The position numbers were made by a program, and so were the translations under genes. 64,000 nucleotides of DNA from Cryptomeria japonica (Eukaryota; Streptophyta; Pinopsida; Cupressales; Cupressaceae), in the NCBI RefSeq assembly GCF_030272615.1, contig NC_081411.1:181622977-181686976 (forward strand), in the 5' to 3' direction. This document shows positions 11,575 to 22,757 of the stretch, piece by piece (position 1 is the first letter of the stretch; every line of letters begins with the position of its first letter). The notes below the pieces were generated by a model. It was given only the letters and a program-made list of their open reading frames with translations, was not told the DNA's origin and searched no databases.

Positions 11575-13660
11575 ATCCTCAGGCCGATGGTCTTGTAGTA
11601 GATGTCCTGGTACCTAGATCTCTGGGTGGATCATGACGAGATGGCCCAGTCACACCTCTGCTCTCAGTCCTCGAATGAGTCTACATGGATCGACTGGATC
11701 TCACCGCAGCATAGCTAGGAGCTCTGTGATCTCTAGGAACCACCTCCTCATATAAACACCTATAGTACTAAGCCTCATTGGCTACATACTACATCTCTCT
11801 TAGTGTGTCTCTCATAGAACCACTAGCCACCACTCTATCCAGGATATCCGCTCGAGCCTCTTCTCGACCTAAGCACTCCATCACTGTATCTCGCTCTATG
11901 ATAATTTGCGTAATCTAACATTGCTGAGCCAATACCTATACCTGCAGCTACTACACTGACAACTGTAGGGTCCTAATCTATGCATCCTCTTGGTGGGTAT
12001 CCGCATTTGGAGAGGTATCTGTGTCATGGTACCCCTATCGCTATCCCTATCCTCGACACCGGTGGTGGTAACACATCTGATCTCCTCCTTTGAGTTGGTT
12101 TCCTACACTCATCCATCCCACCCACAACTGCTATAATCTCACCCACTCCACCAACTCTAGCCATCAACTGCTCACCTCACTAATCCACCTCCTCTCCCCC
12201 CTCTATCTCCTCCAATCTCCCCTCCTCTATCTCCCCCACCTCCAGCCACCAAACCTCCCCTCCCTCCCTCATCAACTACTCGCCCCACTAATCCACCTCC
12301 TCTCCTCCCTCTATGTCCTCCAATCTCCCCTCCGCTATCTCCTCCATGCCCTCCTCTATCTCCTCTCCTCCCTCTATCTCCTCTCCTCCATCGAACACCT
12401 CCCCTCCCATCTCCCCCGTCATCTCCTCCCCCATCTCCATATCCCTCCTCCAGGTCCTCTCCCTCATCTCTCTATCTCCCTAGCCTCTCAGGCTGCTCAT
12501 CCTCATCATCATCAAAAGTGGGAATCATCTCCGCTAGATCTGACATTCATGCCATGACATGAGCCATGAAGAGTGCTGCAAACTCCTTTGTCATCCCCAC
12601 ATCTACCACCATGTAGGCATAGTCCCATATCTGTCTAGCCAAATGCATGTACTCCTCCACCACCGTAGCACTATCAATAGTTGGACCCCACTCTCACACA
12701 TCCTTCCTCCGATGAGCGTATAAGCATGCTCTCTATGGTATACCTTGCTCTCAACCATACTGTCGCTGAACTCGGCTGTGCAAGAACCTCTCAATCACAA
12801 AAGGCATTTTCCCTATCAAGTATTGTGACATATATACATAGGGCATCTCTAGCCCATCCTCAGCCCACACCTCACACTCCATATACGACCTCCAAATAAC
12901 CATATCAATGTCATCCAACACCCTCCTCCAATGCTCTAGCTTGCCTAGCTTACGCTAGACAACTATCCCTATATATCCATACACATAAGCACAACGAACT
13001 AGCCTATCCATGTCTGCAAGTGGTCTCATTGCGGGAATGTGCTCGCAAGCCCACACCTGTAATAATGTGACCTGGGCTGATAAACTACTGTATCCTAAGT
13101 ACACCACCTGATGCAAATCTATGTACAAATGGGCCAACATGCAGGACCCCCATGCAAACTGGTGACCCTGTGTCACCATATCCTCAAGAACCAATCCCCA
13201 TCCCACTGCTAGTCCCTTCGACCTATGGTCAGGACATAAGAAGCGAGCTACAAAACTTGCTAGTACTGATGGTATTGGGGCATAATCAAAATCTATGAAC
13301 TCCTGCCAAGGGATCTCATATCCACAAATCAGATCATCATGGAAAATCTAGCAAAGCACCTTTATCCCACCCTCCTTGGTCTTCTCATAATGCAATAGGG
13401 CCCCTACCATAGGGATCCGTAGAATCTGATAACAGTCCTTTGGAGTGACTGTAATCTCACCTGTAGCCAAGTGAAAGGTGTTGGTGTCATTGTGCCACCT
13501 CTCTGCCAATGCTGTTAGTAAACCCCTATTAATGATATACCGAGGCATGTCAAACAAAGAGGACAACCCACATCTCTCAATAATATCTCTATTCGCTTGT
13601 GTCAATCATGGAATCAGAGACCATGGCCTCGAAAAATCATTGTCACAATTGAAGAACACC
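11575..13660 (-). pseudogene. Antisense extra ORF of element A encoding a plant mobile domain protein
   Basis: Read on the minus strand, 13605-13348 gives ERCGLSSLFDMPRYIINRGL, LLTALAERWHNDTNTFHL and TGEITVTPKDCYQILRIP, which is the N-terminal signature of the plant mobile domain (PMD, also called aminotransferase-like). After a stop, 13345-12955 continues the domain (SVLASFVARFLCPDHRSKG, QFAWGSCMLAHLYIDLHQV, LLQVWACEHIPAMRPL). Positions 12540-12130 are GGAG/GAGG-rich and in one frame give an Arg-Gly/Glu-rich tail. To about 11575 there follows ILDRVVASGSMRDTLREM and a basic end. The full span would be near 690 residues; at least six stops are present. Antisense ORFs with PMD similarity between pol and the 3' LTR are known from Tat/Retand-type gypsy elements. 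Their function is unknown; they may be captured host or MULE genes. The plus-strand Ser/Leu-rich frame at 12090-12557 is its shadow. Confidence 0.8.
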
Positions 13661-13737
13661 AAGACGTTCCTGTAACAAGCAAAACATGTCCAAATATTAG
13701 TTCCCACATCAAATCCGATATATCCAATCAAAAATTC

Positions 13738-14020
13738 CATATCAACTTGAAACAAATCCAAATCAAATCAAGTTTCATATCAAAAATCAAACCCATATCA
13801 AAATCAAAATTCCATATCAACTTGAAACAAATCCAAATCAAATCAAGTTTCATATCAAAAATCAAACCCATATCCAATCAAATTCCATATCAACTTGAAA
13901 CAAATCCAAATCAAATCTACTTTCATATCAAAAATTCAACCCATATCCAATCAAATTTCATATCAACTTGAAACAAATCCAAATCAAATCAAGTTTCACA
14001 TATCAAATCCATATCGAGCA
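13738..14020 (-). repeat. Four 73-75 bp tandem repeats upstream of the antisense ORF
   Basis: Units containing CATATCAACTTGAAACAAAT start at 13738, 13813, 13886 and 13959 (periods 75, 73, 73), with the last one truncated. The array lies 80 bp beyond the 5' end of the antisense ORF, a position that could hold its promoter. The peptide frames here are Ile/Lys/Asn/Gln-rich artefacts of the repeat. Confidence 0.9.
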
Positions 14021-14384
14021 AATCAACTCAACTCCATATTGAGAAATAAAATAAAATCCATATCAAAAGACTCATATCAGGAACCATATAGGAACTCATA
14101 TTGGACATCATATTCACGACAAAAAAATCAAAGATCTAACTCAATAGACAATCAAGATCATCATTCAATCAATCAGCTTAGAACTCCAATAGCAAAAGCA
14201 ATTCCAACAAAATCTATCAAACAATCACAAATCAGCACAACAAACACAAAGACTGGCTACAACACCCATCCAGGAACACTTGGCAGACACCTACTCACCC
14301 CAACCCATCTTCCTTCATCTAATTTTACCCCACAACATCATATTTTCCTCCTAAATCACTACATTTTCTGGCCACACGCTTAGA

Positions 14385-14775
14385 AATATTCCCTATGCGC
14401 TAAGCTACCACCTATGCGCTAGCTAAACTTAGCTATGTGCTACAAACTTTACCCTATGCGCTAGACTACCCTACACGCTACCTTGTTCCACGCATGCGCT
14501 ACCATTTTAGCCCTATGTGCTAGGTTACCCTATGCACTACCCTTTTCCCACCATATGCTATCCTGTTAGCCCTATGCACTAGGTTACCCTATGCGCTACC
14601 CTTTTCCCACCATGCGCTATCCTATTAGTCATATGTGCTATCCTACCCTATGTGCTACCCTAAACCTGTGATGCACCATCCAAAAACACCTCGATGCTAC
14701 CCTAATTCACTAACCCTACGTGCTAACTGTTTTATCATATGCGCTATGAAAATGACCCTATGCGCTAAATTGCGA
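14385..14775. repeat. Degenerate CpG motif array, core CCTATGCGCTA
   Basis: Roughly eighteen copies of (C/A)CTATGCGCTA or variants (ATGTGCTA, ATGCACTA, CACGCTA) are spread over 390 bp with no fixed period. On the minus strand the core reads TAGCGCATAGGG, sharing TAGCGC with the array in element D. Many copies show GCGC changed to GTGC or GCAC, the products of CpG decay. It lies about 0.6 kb before the polypurine tract of element A. Confidence 0.85.
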
Positions 14776-15335
14776 GACTCCAACCCAAAACATAAAAAAC
14801 GTGATCAAAATCGACAAAACAAAAAGCAGAAGGGGCAAAATTTAGATGACTTATAGGTGGACCATACGTGGTGGGCCTCTGGTATCGATGAACATGCTCG
14901 AATTGGTGCAAAGCATAAGGAACCGACATTTTGTCACTCTCCAAATGTCACTATCACCAAAAGTCAAAAGGCACAAATGAGACAAATAAAATCTTTTCAC
15001 CTTTTTATAGGGTAAAAGGAAATTAGGGTTAGTAGGTGGGGCATGTATTTTGCTCGTGCTCTCGCTTGTAACCCTAGAAAACATCATTATCGGGAGATGA
15101 ATCAATTGATGCGCATTAAAAACAGATGAAATTTTAAAATGCGATCAAATCTACAACAATTATCAACAGCAACCAAATCTTCAATGTTTTTTTATTCATC
15201 TCCCGAGGGGGCATTATCAATACCATTTATCAAATCTGGGGCACTACATCGACATCTCGACACACGATATCACACTGATCAAATTTTAGCGACACATCAA
15301 TTTTCTTTGAATCAACATGTGCACACACGTCACTT

Positions 15336-15350
15336 CAAAGAGGGGCAAAA
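15336..15350 (+). other. Polypurine tract of element A
   Basis: CAAAGAGGGGCAAAA immediately precedes the LTR start TGTAGATGTA. The same tract, inverted, is at 3260-3274, and a close relative (CAAAGAGGGTCAAA) precedes the C LTR. The preceding stretch 14776-15335 contains no recognised gene. Confidence 0.85.
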
Positions 15351-16612
15351 TGTAGATGTATAAAAATGACCACTTTCCTAAAGGAATATATAATGTTCAT
15401 TTTATTCTCATTCCTCTATTTAGTTAAATCTAATTTAATTAAATCATCCACATTCCTCTATTTGATTAAATAAATTATTCAATTTATTTATTTAAATTCA
15501 CCTAAGCCTTTCATATCATTTAATTTAATTAGCTCCCCTTTCTTTCCTTTTTAATTAAATTGTTCACTCCAAATAAATAAATCTAATTTATTTAAATCCT
15601 CCACTTGCATCTATTTTGTTGAAATAAAGCAATTTATTTTAATTAAAATTACTCTTCATCCACTTGCATTCTCCTACATCTCCCACTTGCCTCCTAACCC
15701 TCTTTCTAAATTCTTCTAGAACCTATCTAATCCTAATCAATTAGCCTAAACCCTTCAATTATCCCCTTTCCCTAAGTTTGAGGATGTCACTTCTCAAATT
15801 TGGAGGAAAGTCTTCCAAAGGCATTAAAGCCTTTATGTCTTCAACAATCTAACTTGTTGAGTTTCCCCAAATTTGGAAGGACTATTACAAATTTGTCCCC
15901 AAAGTCTTCCAAACCATTAATGGTTAACTAACCCTTGTAGCATGGTTAGAGACTTTTTTCCTAACTCAACCTACATCTAACCCAAGGGTCTCATCAAGCA
16001 TTCATGGCTTTACCCTTGGTTATCCCTTTAACCATTGTAGAAAAGTTTACCCTTTGGGTAAAAGCTTTATCCAATGGGTAATCTTAACCTAACCTTAAAT
16101 CTTACCTTCTAAGGTAACCATGAGGTCTTCTCAAGCATTTAATACTTCTTACATCTCCTCTCAAGCATTCTCTTGTTGACAATTATCACCATTTCATTGG
16201 TGAGAACTGTAAACATGGATTGATAACTTTCAATCCTGACCCTTGATAGGATCATCCAATCTTGACCCTTCATTGCCCTATTTTTCCTATAAATAGAGCT
16301 CTCATTCCTCCATTTATCATCCAAGTCTTTAGCATCAAACTTATAGACATTTTACTAAGCATCTAAATCATCTTTATCTAGCATTTAGCCTCTCTTTGAT
16401 AGAAATAATCATAACATCTTTATTTGTATAATCGTGGTAGACTAGTATGATATGCTAAGATAGTTTTTCTACTAATCCTTTCATCTTATCATCATATGCA
16501 TGCTAGTTTAGTTCATATTTTGTAAATATCATGCACATTAGGATTGCATTCATGTTAGATTGATCAAAACATCCCTCATTCTCATGATTGTCATCCCTAA
16601 GTCACTTTGCTC
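15351..16612 (+). mobile_element. 3' LTR of Ty3/gypsy element A
   Basis: The LTR starts TGTAGATGTATAAAA at 15351, directly after the polypurine tract. It contains AT-rich TTTAATTAAAT blocks, a long U3 and a TATAAATAG box at 16288-16296. The right end is uncertain: no second full copy exists, and a CA occurs near 16612 just before sequence that reads as the broken end of element B pol. The first 960 bases are present inverted at 2296-3259. Confidence 0.75.
16288..16296 (+). promoter_or_regulatory. TATA box of element A LTR
   Basis: TATAAATAG followed by AGCTCTCATTCC is conserved with the LTRs of C (37136) and D (60018), and inverted in B (25294-25302). Transcription should begin about 25-35 bp downstream. 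Confidence 0.7.
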
Positions 16613-17474
16613 AATGATATGAGAGCAAAGACATTGGCTTAAGGGGTCTTGTGAGATAGAGAACAATGGAACATCCCTTGGGAAGTTGAGCTATTCCATA
16701 TAGCTCCATAATTTGCACCAAGAGTCCAATTCGTGTGTGGGCTAGACAATTATGAGCAGGGTAAAACAACTCTTCCACCAGGAATTCACAACGCTGTTGA
16801 TTTTCCTGTTTCTGAAGGAGAGAAGCAAGTGTAGCCGTGGCATCTGCTACTTTGTTGTCATTTCTTGGAATCTGCTGAAAAGTTATTTCTACAAAGTATT
16901 TCTTGATATCATCAACCATCTTTTTATAAGGCAACAATTTTTCATCCTTTGTTTGGTAATCGTCATTGATTTGATTGATGACAAGCTGAGAGTCTCCAAA
17001 GACTTGTAGTTGTGTAATATTCCATTCTATAGCCATTTTGATACTTGTAACCAAAGCTTCATATTCTACTATATTGTTGGTGCATGGAAAGCTTAATTTG
17101 TATGCTTTTGGGATTGTATGACCTTGTGGTGTGATGAATAGAATACCTGCTCCTGATTTGTGCTGTGTATATGAACCATCAAAGTATAATTGCCATGTTT
17201 TTGTGGTGACTATTAGGATATCAGCATCGAGAAACTCAATGTGTAAAGGATGATCATCTTGAAGTGGTGTCTCTGCTAGTTGGTTTGCAATGACTTGTCC
17301 TTTGATAACTTTTCTATCAATATACTCAATAACAAACTCGCTCAGGATCATGATCCATTTTGCTAATTGTCTTGTCAATGTTGCCTTGCTGAGAAAATAC
17401 TTGAATGGATCAATTTTGGCTATTAACTTGATGGAGTGAGATAGTAAATAGTGTCCTAATTTTTTGAGAAGCAA
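16613..17474 (-). pseudogene. RNase H end of element B pol (truncated, no integrase)
   Basis: The 287-codon frame carries RNase H: LYFDGSYTQHKSGAG with the first Asp, NNIVEYEAL with Glu and VFGDSQLVINQI with Asp, followed by IPRNDNKVADATATLASL. After FLVEELFYPAHNC the similarity to A and C stops, and the remaining ~40 residues have no integrase features. The break at about 16613-16660 abuts the end of element A's LTR, so integrase, 3' UTR and 3' LTR of B are all missing. Either A's insertion or a deletion between A and B removed them. Confidence 0.85.
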
Positions 17475-18610
17475 AAACTACAACCAAGCATGCTTTTTCT
17501 GTTGGTGAATATTTGATCTTGTATCCTACTAGTGTTCTGTTGATGTAGTAGACAGCTCGTTCTTTTCCTTCATTATCCTGTTGTGCAAGCAAAACTCCTA
17601 ATGATGCTTCGGTAGTTGATATATAGAGTAATAATGGTTTTCCTGGAATTGGTGACATTAGGATGGGTGGTTGCATGAGATATGCCTTGATCTTGTTGAA
17701 TGCATCCTCACATTGATGGTCCCCCTTGAAATTAACATGTTTATGCAATAGATGTGTAAATGGTTGACATTTATCTGCTAGTTGAGCAACAAATCTTCTA
17801 ATTGATTGTAGTCTTCCTTGGAGTGATCTTAGTTGACTAATATTCTTGGGAGATGCCATTTCCATGATTGCTTTAACCTTAGTTGGATCCACTTCGATAC
17901 CTCTAGCTGAAACAATGTACCCCAATAAGTTTCTTGAAGTTACACGAAAAGAACATTTCTTAGGGTTTATCCATAGCTTGTATTGTTCTAACCGGTCAAA
18001 GATCTTTTCCAGTATCTCTATATGTTCTCCTTTGTTGTATGATTTAGCCAATATGTCATCCACATAGTCTTCCATGAATGTATGCATCATGTCATGAAAT
18101 ATAATTGTCATAGCTCTTTGATATGTACCACCGACATTCTTTAGTCTAAAAGGCATGACGTTTCAGCAAAAAGTACCCCATGGACATGTGAAAGATGTCT
18201 TTTCTTGATCTTCAGGTGCTATTTTGATCTGACTGTATCTGGAGAAACCATCCATTAGAGAAAACATGGAGTGTCCAATAGTTAAATCTACAATGATGTT
18301 GATGTTAGGCAAAGGAAAGTCATCCTTTGGACATGCGTTATTAAGATCTCTGAAGTCTGTGCATATTCTGATGCTTTTATCTAGTCTGGAAATAGGAATG
18401 ATGTTGGATACCCATTGAGGATAAGCTATAGGTCTAATGAATCCAACATCCAATAATTTCTTTAGTTCTGCCTTGACTAGAAGAGTAATATGAGGATGCA
18501 TCTTTCGTAACTTCTGTTTAACTGGTTTGGCTCTTGGACTAACATTTAAGGGATGCATAATAAGCTTTGGATCTAACCCTGACATGTCTGCATATGACTA
18601 GGCAAAATTG
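17410..18610 (-). pseudogene. Reverse transcriptase region of element B
   Basis: Frames 18585-18163 and 18156-17410 together give the RT: KQKLRKMHPHITLLVKAELK, LLDVGFIRPIAYPQWVSNI, ICTDFRDLNNACPKDDFPL, LMDGFSRYSQIKIAPEDQ, then FMEDYVDDILAKS with the intact YVDD, LLGYIVSARGIEVDPTK and the tether LLLYISTTEASLGVLLAQ. One stop or frameshift near 18160 separates fingers from palm, and a frameshift near 17440 joins RNase H. It is better preserved than the RT of A in the palm. Confidence 0.9.
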
Positions 18611-18618
18611 ATTTGTCG

Positions 18619-20930
18619 TCATTTGAAGAATTCCACATATTGTTGCATTTCTTGCTCAGATAGAGAAGTTGCTTGGTGTAGAATCTTTGGTTGCTCTGAT
18701 GTGCCAATGTTAACTACCTCTGTTGGTTTGATCAAAATGGATGACCTTTCTTGATAGTGCTCAGGTAAAGTGTCAAATATCCCATCTTCCAGTGCCTCAA
18801 GGAGGTTTTCACCGTTAGATGCGTTCTTTCTTTTTACTTTTTCTCGATCTAATGTTGCCAAGAAATGGTTTTCAGCATTAGACCTAATATTCTTTTCTTT
18901 ATTTTCACTTTTGCGATTAGGAGATTTGGCACCCACTTGACTGGAAGATGCGTTGCTGAAATTCTTGGTGAAATTTGTTACGGGTTTGATTGCATTAAGA
19001 TATACAGATATAGCATGGTCATTTGGAAAGGTATCAATGGTAGTATGTCCTTCATTTTCCCAATCAATAAGCTCAGGGTGGAGTAGAGGTAAGGGATCTT
19101 CAGGTTGGGATGTTTCGAGGATATCAAGGGTCATGATAGATGTATCAAAGTTTTCAATATGTATGACAATGTCTAGAATGATACTTTCATCAGAATGACA
19201 TTGCAAAAGGAGTTCCTGATCATCCTTGATTAAGTCCGAGTTAGCCGAATGTGATTCTAATTCAAGTGAACTAGTTCTTGATGTTTGTCCTACATATGTG
19301 TGAACTACATCAACTTCTACATCTCCTTCAAAGCAATTTTCTTCAGAGTGATAGGAATCCCATTCCCATTCATTAGAATCTGTATCACTTGCAGCCTGCA
19401 ATCTACAAATTTGGTCATATAGCATTTCTTCTGCTTTTGTGGCTATTTTTTTTTCTTCTTTCATATTCAACCTCTCCAGGATTGAGATTGAGTTCTGTCA
19501 ATCTTGATATGAGCTCTCCTTGATTAATATTAGGTTCATGTTTGTTTTGATTGAGATTTAATGCTGCTTGAGAGGTGCTTTTAGTTTGTTTCTCTTGTTG
19601 ATTTTGAAGCTTTCTTCTTTTCCCATTTCGTGTTTGCTTGTGCTTGTTGTTTAGCTGATTTTTCTTCCCTTTCAATTGCCAGTTGTTCTTGTCTGTTTTC
19701 ATATTCCTCTTGTTGTTGACTAAAAGATGTGTTTTTCGGTAGAGTGACTTGTCCATACCCTAAGCCTGTTTTGTCAATAGTCTACTGAGTATGAGGCTAA
19801 ATAGGTTCTGAGATACCTTCTTTTCTTTTTCCTATAGGACCCGTTCCGGTGTATCCCATTCTTTGAAGAATGTTAAATCCTTTTCCATATTTTTCTATAG
19901 GTATTATGACATTGTTGACCTTTTGTTGAACTTCTTCATCTTTGTATAGCCACTGTAGCACATCTTTGTCTTCTATCTCCTCTGATAAGGTTCCAACACT
20001 AATGAATGCTCCATCAAATATCGAAAGATGTTTCACAATTGGTTTTTGTTTAGAGTTTGATGGTTTTCCAAAGGATTTAGGAGAAAGTGGTAATTGTGAT
20101 ATTGAATATTCTCCATTCTCTCAATCTCTTAGCTGCATTTGTTTTTCCATACTTGATAAAATAAAGGAAAATGATTGTTCCTTGGATTGTGTGTTCGAAG
20201 ATGTTGCCTCCCTATTATGAGGAACAATGACTTCTTGAATTGGTTTAAGATTACTACAATACTGAAATGGATTTGAATCTGCTGAAATCATGATTTCCTG
20301 CCCATTGTAGGGACATTTTAAGCACTGATGATATGTAGATGGAACAACTTGTATGTCATGTATCCAAAGTCTTCCCAAGAGTATGTTATATGATAAGTTC
20401 TGAATCTAGAACTTGGCATGCTGTGTCTTTTAGCAAAGGTCCCACTCTGATTGATAACATTACAATTCCTTTAGAGGAACATTCTTCTTCATCATACGCT
20501 TTGATATTGATCTTTTTTTGGGGATCAAATGCATCTTCTGAATATCCTAGAGCATGGACTAGACTCAAAGAGCAAATGTTTAAGCCGACTCCTCCATCTA
20601 TCAGGACACATTTAACTCGCGTCTTATGAATGATGACTTCGATATGCAATGGAGCATTATGAGGATGTTGTAGGGACATGTCATCTTCTTCAGTGAATGA
20701 TAAGAAATGAGTGGTTGTGAGGTGTACCACCATGGTTTGGAATTGATCAATATCAAGATCTTTGGATACTATTGTATTGATTAATGTTCTTTCTAGAATT
20801 TCTTTGTGTGCAGGTGAAAGCTTTAAAAGTTCTAAGATGGATATTTTTGTGGGTGTTTTCTGTAATTGCTCCACTAGACTGTATTGTTTTGCAGTAGTGG
20901 ATGATGCATTTGTTGTAAGACCCGGCAAAA
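18619..20930 (-). pseudogene. Protease, G-patch-like segment and acidic linker of element B
   Basis: From 20928 down: a linker ending in the retropepsin strand VKCVLIDGGVGLNICSLSL, VRVGP-like core and a frameshift at about 20390, then [18 protein letters not shown] (20378-20121). The frame 20036-19797 ends in ILQRMGYTGTGPIGKRKEGI, and GLGYG follows after a stop, a G-patch-like block. A Lys/Gln/Asn-rich linker (19756-19415) and an acidic linker (19470-18619) with HYQERSSILI lead into RT. The order equals that of elements A and C. Four breaks are visible, so no polyprotein can be made. Confidence 0.85.
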
Positions 20931-22757
20931 CAACTTTGGCTTTGCTTCTTGTGATAGCATGAGAATGTTCTTGATTTTTTTTCTTTAACTACAATCACAT
21001 TTACCACATTGTCATATGTATGAGCGTAGTTTACCTTCACTTTACCCTTACCATTATTTGTTGTTGATGATTCATCTTTCTTATAGTTTGGAAATGGAGT
21101 CTTAAAAGTTGTATGAGATTCATTTGTTGTATGTCCATCCATAGTTATTACTCCATTATCAATCAAATCTTGTATGACATGTTAAAACTTTTGACAATTA
21201 TCTGTGTGATGTCCCTTGTTTCGATGGAAATCACAATAATGGTTATCATTCCACCAAGGTGGTTTTATTTGAGGTTTGTAGTTCCTTTCTTTTGGTAAAG
21301 TGATCAATTTGTTTGTGAGAAGTGTCTTTAGTGCTGACCCCAGGGGTTCACCAATGTTTGTAAATTGTCTTTGAAAGAAAGTTTTGATAGTTTCTTTTTG
21401 GTGATTGTTGTTTTGCTGAGCCGCTGCTGAGTGAGTAGATAAATTAAAAACTGATTGTTTTGGTTTCACATTGTTGTTATCTACTATTGCATCGTTGACA
21501 ACATTTCAATTTCTATTCCAAAATTTTGGCTTATCATTATGATTGTTGTTATTGTTGTTGTTAGGAGGATCAACTCCTTCTTTGTATATTTTCAATTCAC
21601 CTTTCTTTATCATGGCTTCCTCCATTTTGATTTCATTATCAATCATTTTTCTGAAACTTTGATTTCCTTGCATTTTTAGATGATAGCTCATTTGATCATT
21701 TAAGTTGTCGATGAATATGTCCATTTTTTCATACTCTGGCACTGTGTGAGGATACTGCAAAGCTAACCATCTCCATCATTGTAAAAATGTCATGAAAGGT
21801 TCTCCACTTTTTTGTTTGGCATTACATAGGTCTAGCATTGTTATTTCATGTTGTATGTTGTAAGAGTATTGTGAAACAAACTTATCCACCAACTCTGAGA
21901 ATGATTTGATTCTAGGTGGAAGTTTGGAGAACCATTCAATAGCTAGTCCAGTTAAGCTTTTCGAAATTAATCTCATTAAGTAGGTATCCTCATGTGCAAA
22001 CTCCATACTCATTGTGAAAAATTCTAATATATGATCTTGAGGGTCAGTGCTTCCATCATATTTTTCATATCTAGGAGTTTCAAAACCTATAGGAAATGGT
22101 ATCATGTTTAGATTTATGTCGAATGGATAAGGATAAATTTCTTGAAGTGAGTATCTTCTAACATTTCCTCTCTGCATATCTTGAATTTGTGTTTGCAGTG
22201 TTTGTAGTTGTTGCATGAGAGTTGTGATAGGATTATCAACATGATTTGTTCTTGCATAACCATGATTTTGCATTCTAGGAGGATCCAGATCTCTTCTTGT
22301 GTCATCTCTAGTCCTTCTTGTATCTTCATTGAATTGAATGTTATTCGGAATTTCTTCTTCATCTCTTTTGGGTATGTAAGTTTCTTCATTGGTTCTAGTA
22401 TTACTGGGAATTGGCATGTCATTCATTTTGAGACCAAAGATATCCTCATATTGTTTGTTAGTAAGGGGAGGGTCACTTTTCTTTTGTGTCAATTTGTTTA
22501 CATTAAAAATCTTGGGGGAGTGTAGCACCAGATTTGGCTAACATTAGGAAATATTTTTCTTTTTCTCCCTCCAACAAGTTTTGCGTAAATTTATCGAATT
22601 GAGGATCTTTTTTGATGTCTTTGATATTTTGTTCTGTTATTTCTCCTTCAACTTGTATTTCATCTTCATGTTCCATGGTTATAGTTGTTTCCACTGTTTC
22701 AATTTCTGTCTCTATGATTCTTCGTCTCTGAGCTCTAGTTAGAATGGGCATACACAT
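20931..22757 (-). pseudogene. gag of Ty3/gypsy element B
   Basis: This is the most complete Gag in the window. It starts at 22757 with ILTRAQRRRIIETEIE and an acidic N-terminus, with a frameshift near 22510. The frame 22528-21776 has the linker, SLQEIYPYPFDINLNMIPFP, RYEKYDGSTDPQDHILEF, and the capsid core LAIEWFSKLPPRIKSFSELV. A TGA at 21773-21775 interrupts FLQ-WRW. The next frame has FIDNLNDQMSYHLKMQG and KKGELKIYKEG plus an Asn run. The knuckle CDFHRNKGHHTDNC (C-x2-H-x4-H-x4-C) at about 21195-21235 is intact, unlike that of A. The last piece runs from 21166 to about 20930. Confidence 0.88.

Noticed and set aside
12090-12557. 155-codon Ser/Leu/Pro-rich plus-strand ORF
   Set aside because: It is the complement of the Gly/Arg/Glu-rich tail of the antisense plant-mobile-domain ORF.
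13597-14383. Two ORFs of 124 and 162 codons, rich in Ile, Lys, Asn and Gln
   Set aside because: They follow the 73-bp tandem repeat; repeated peptide units reflect the DNA repeat.
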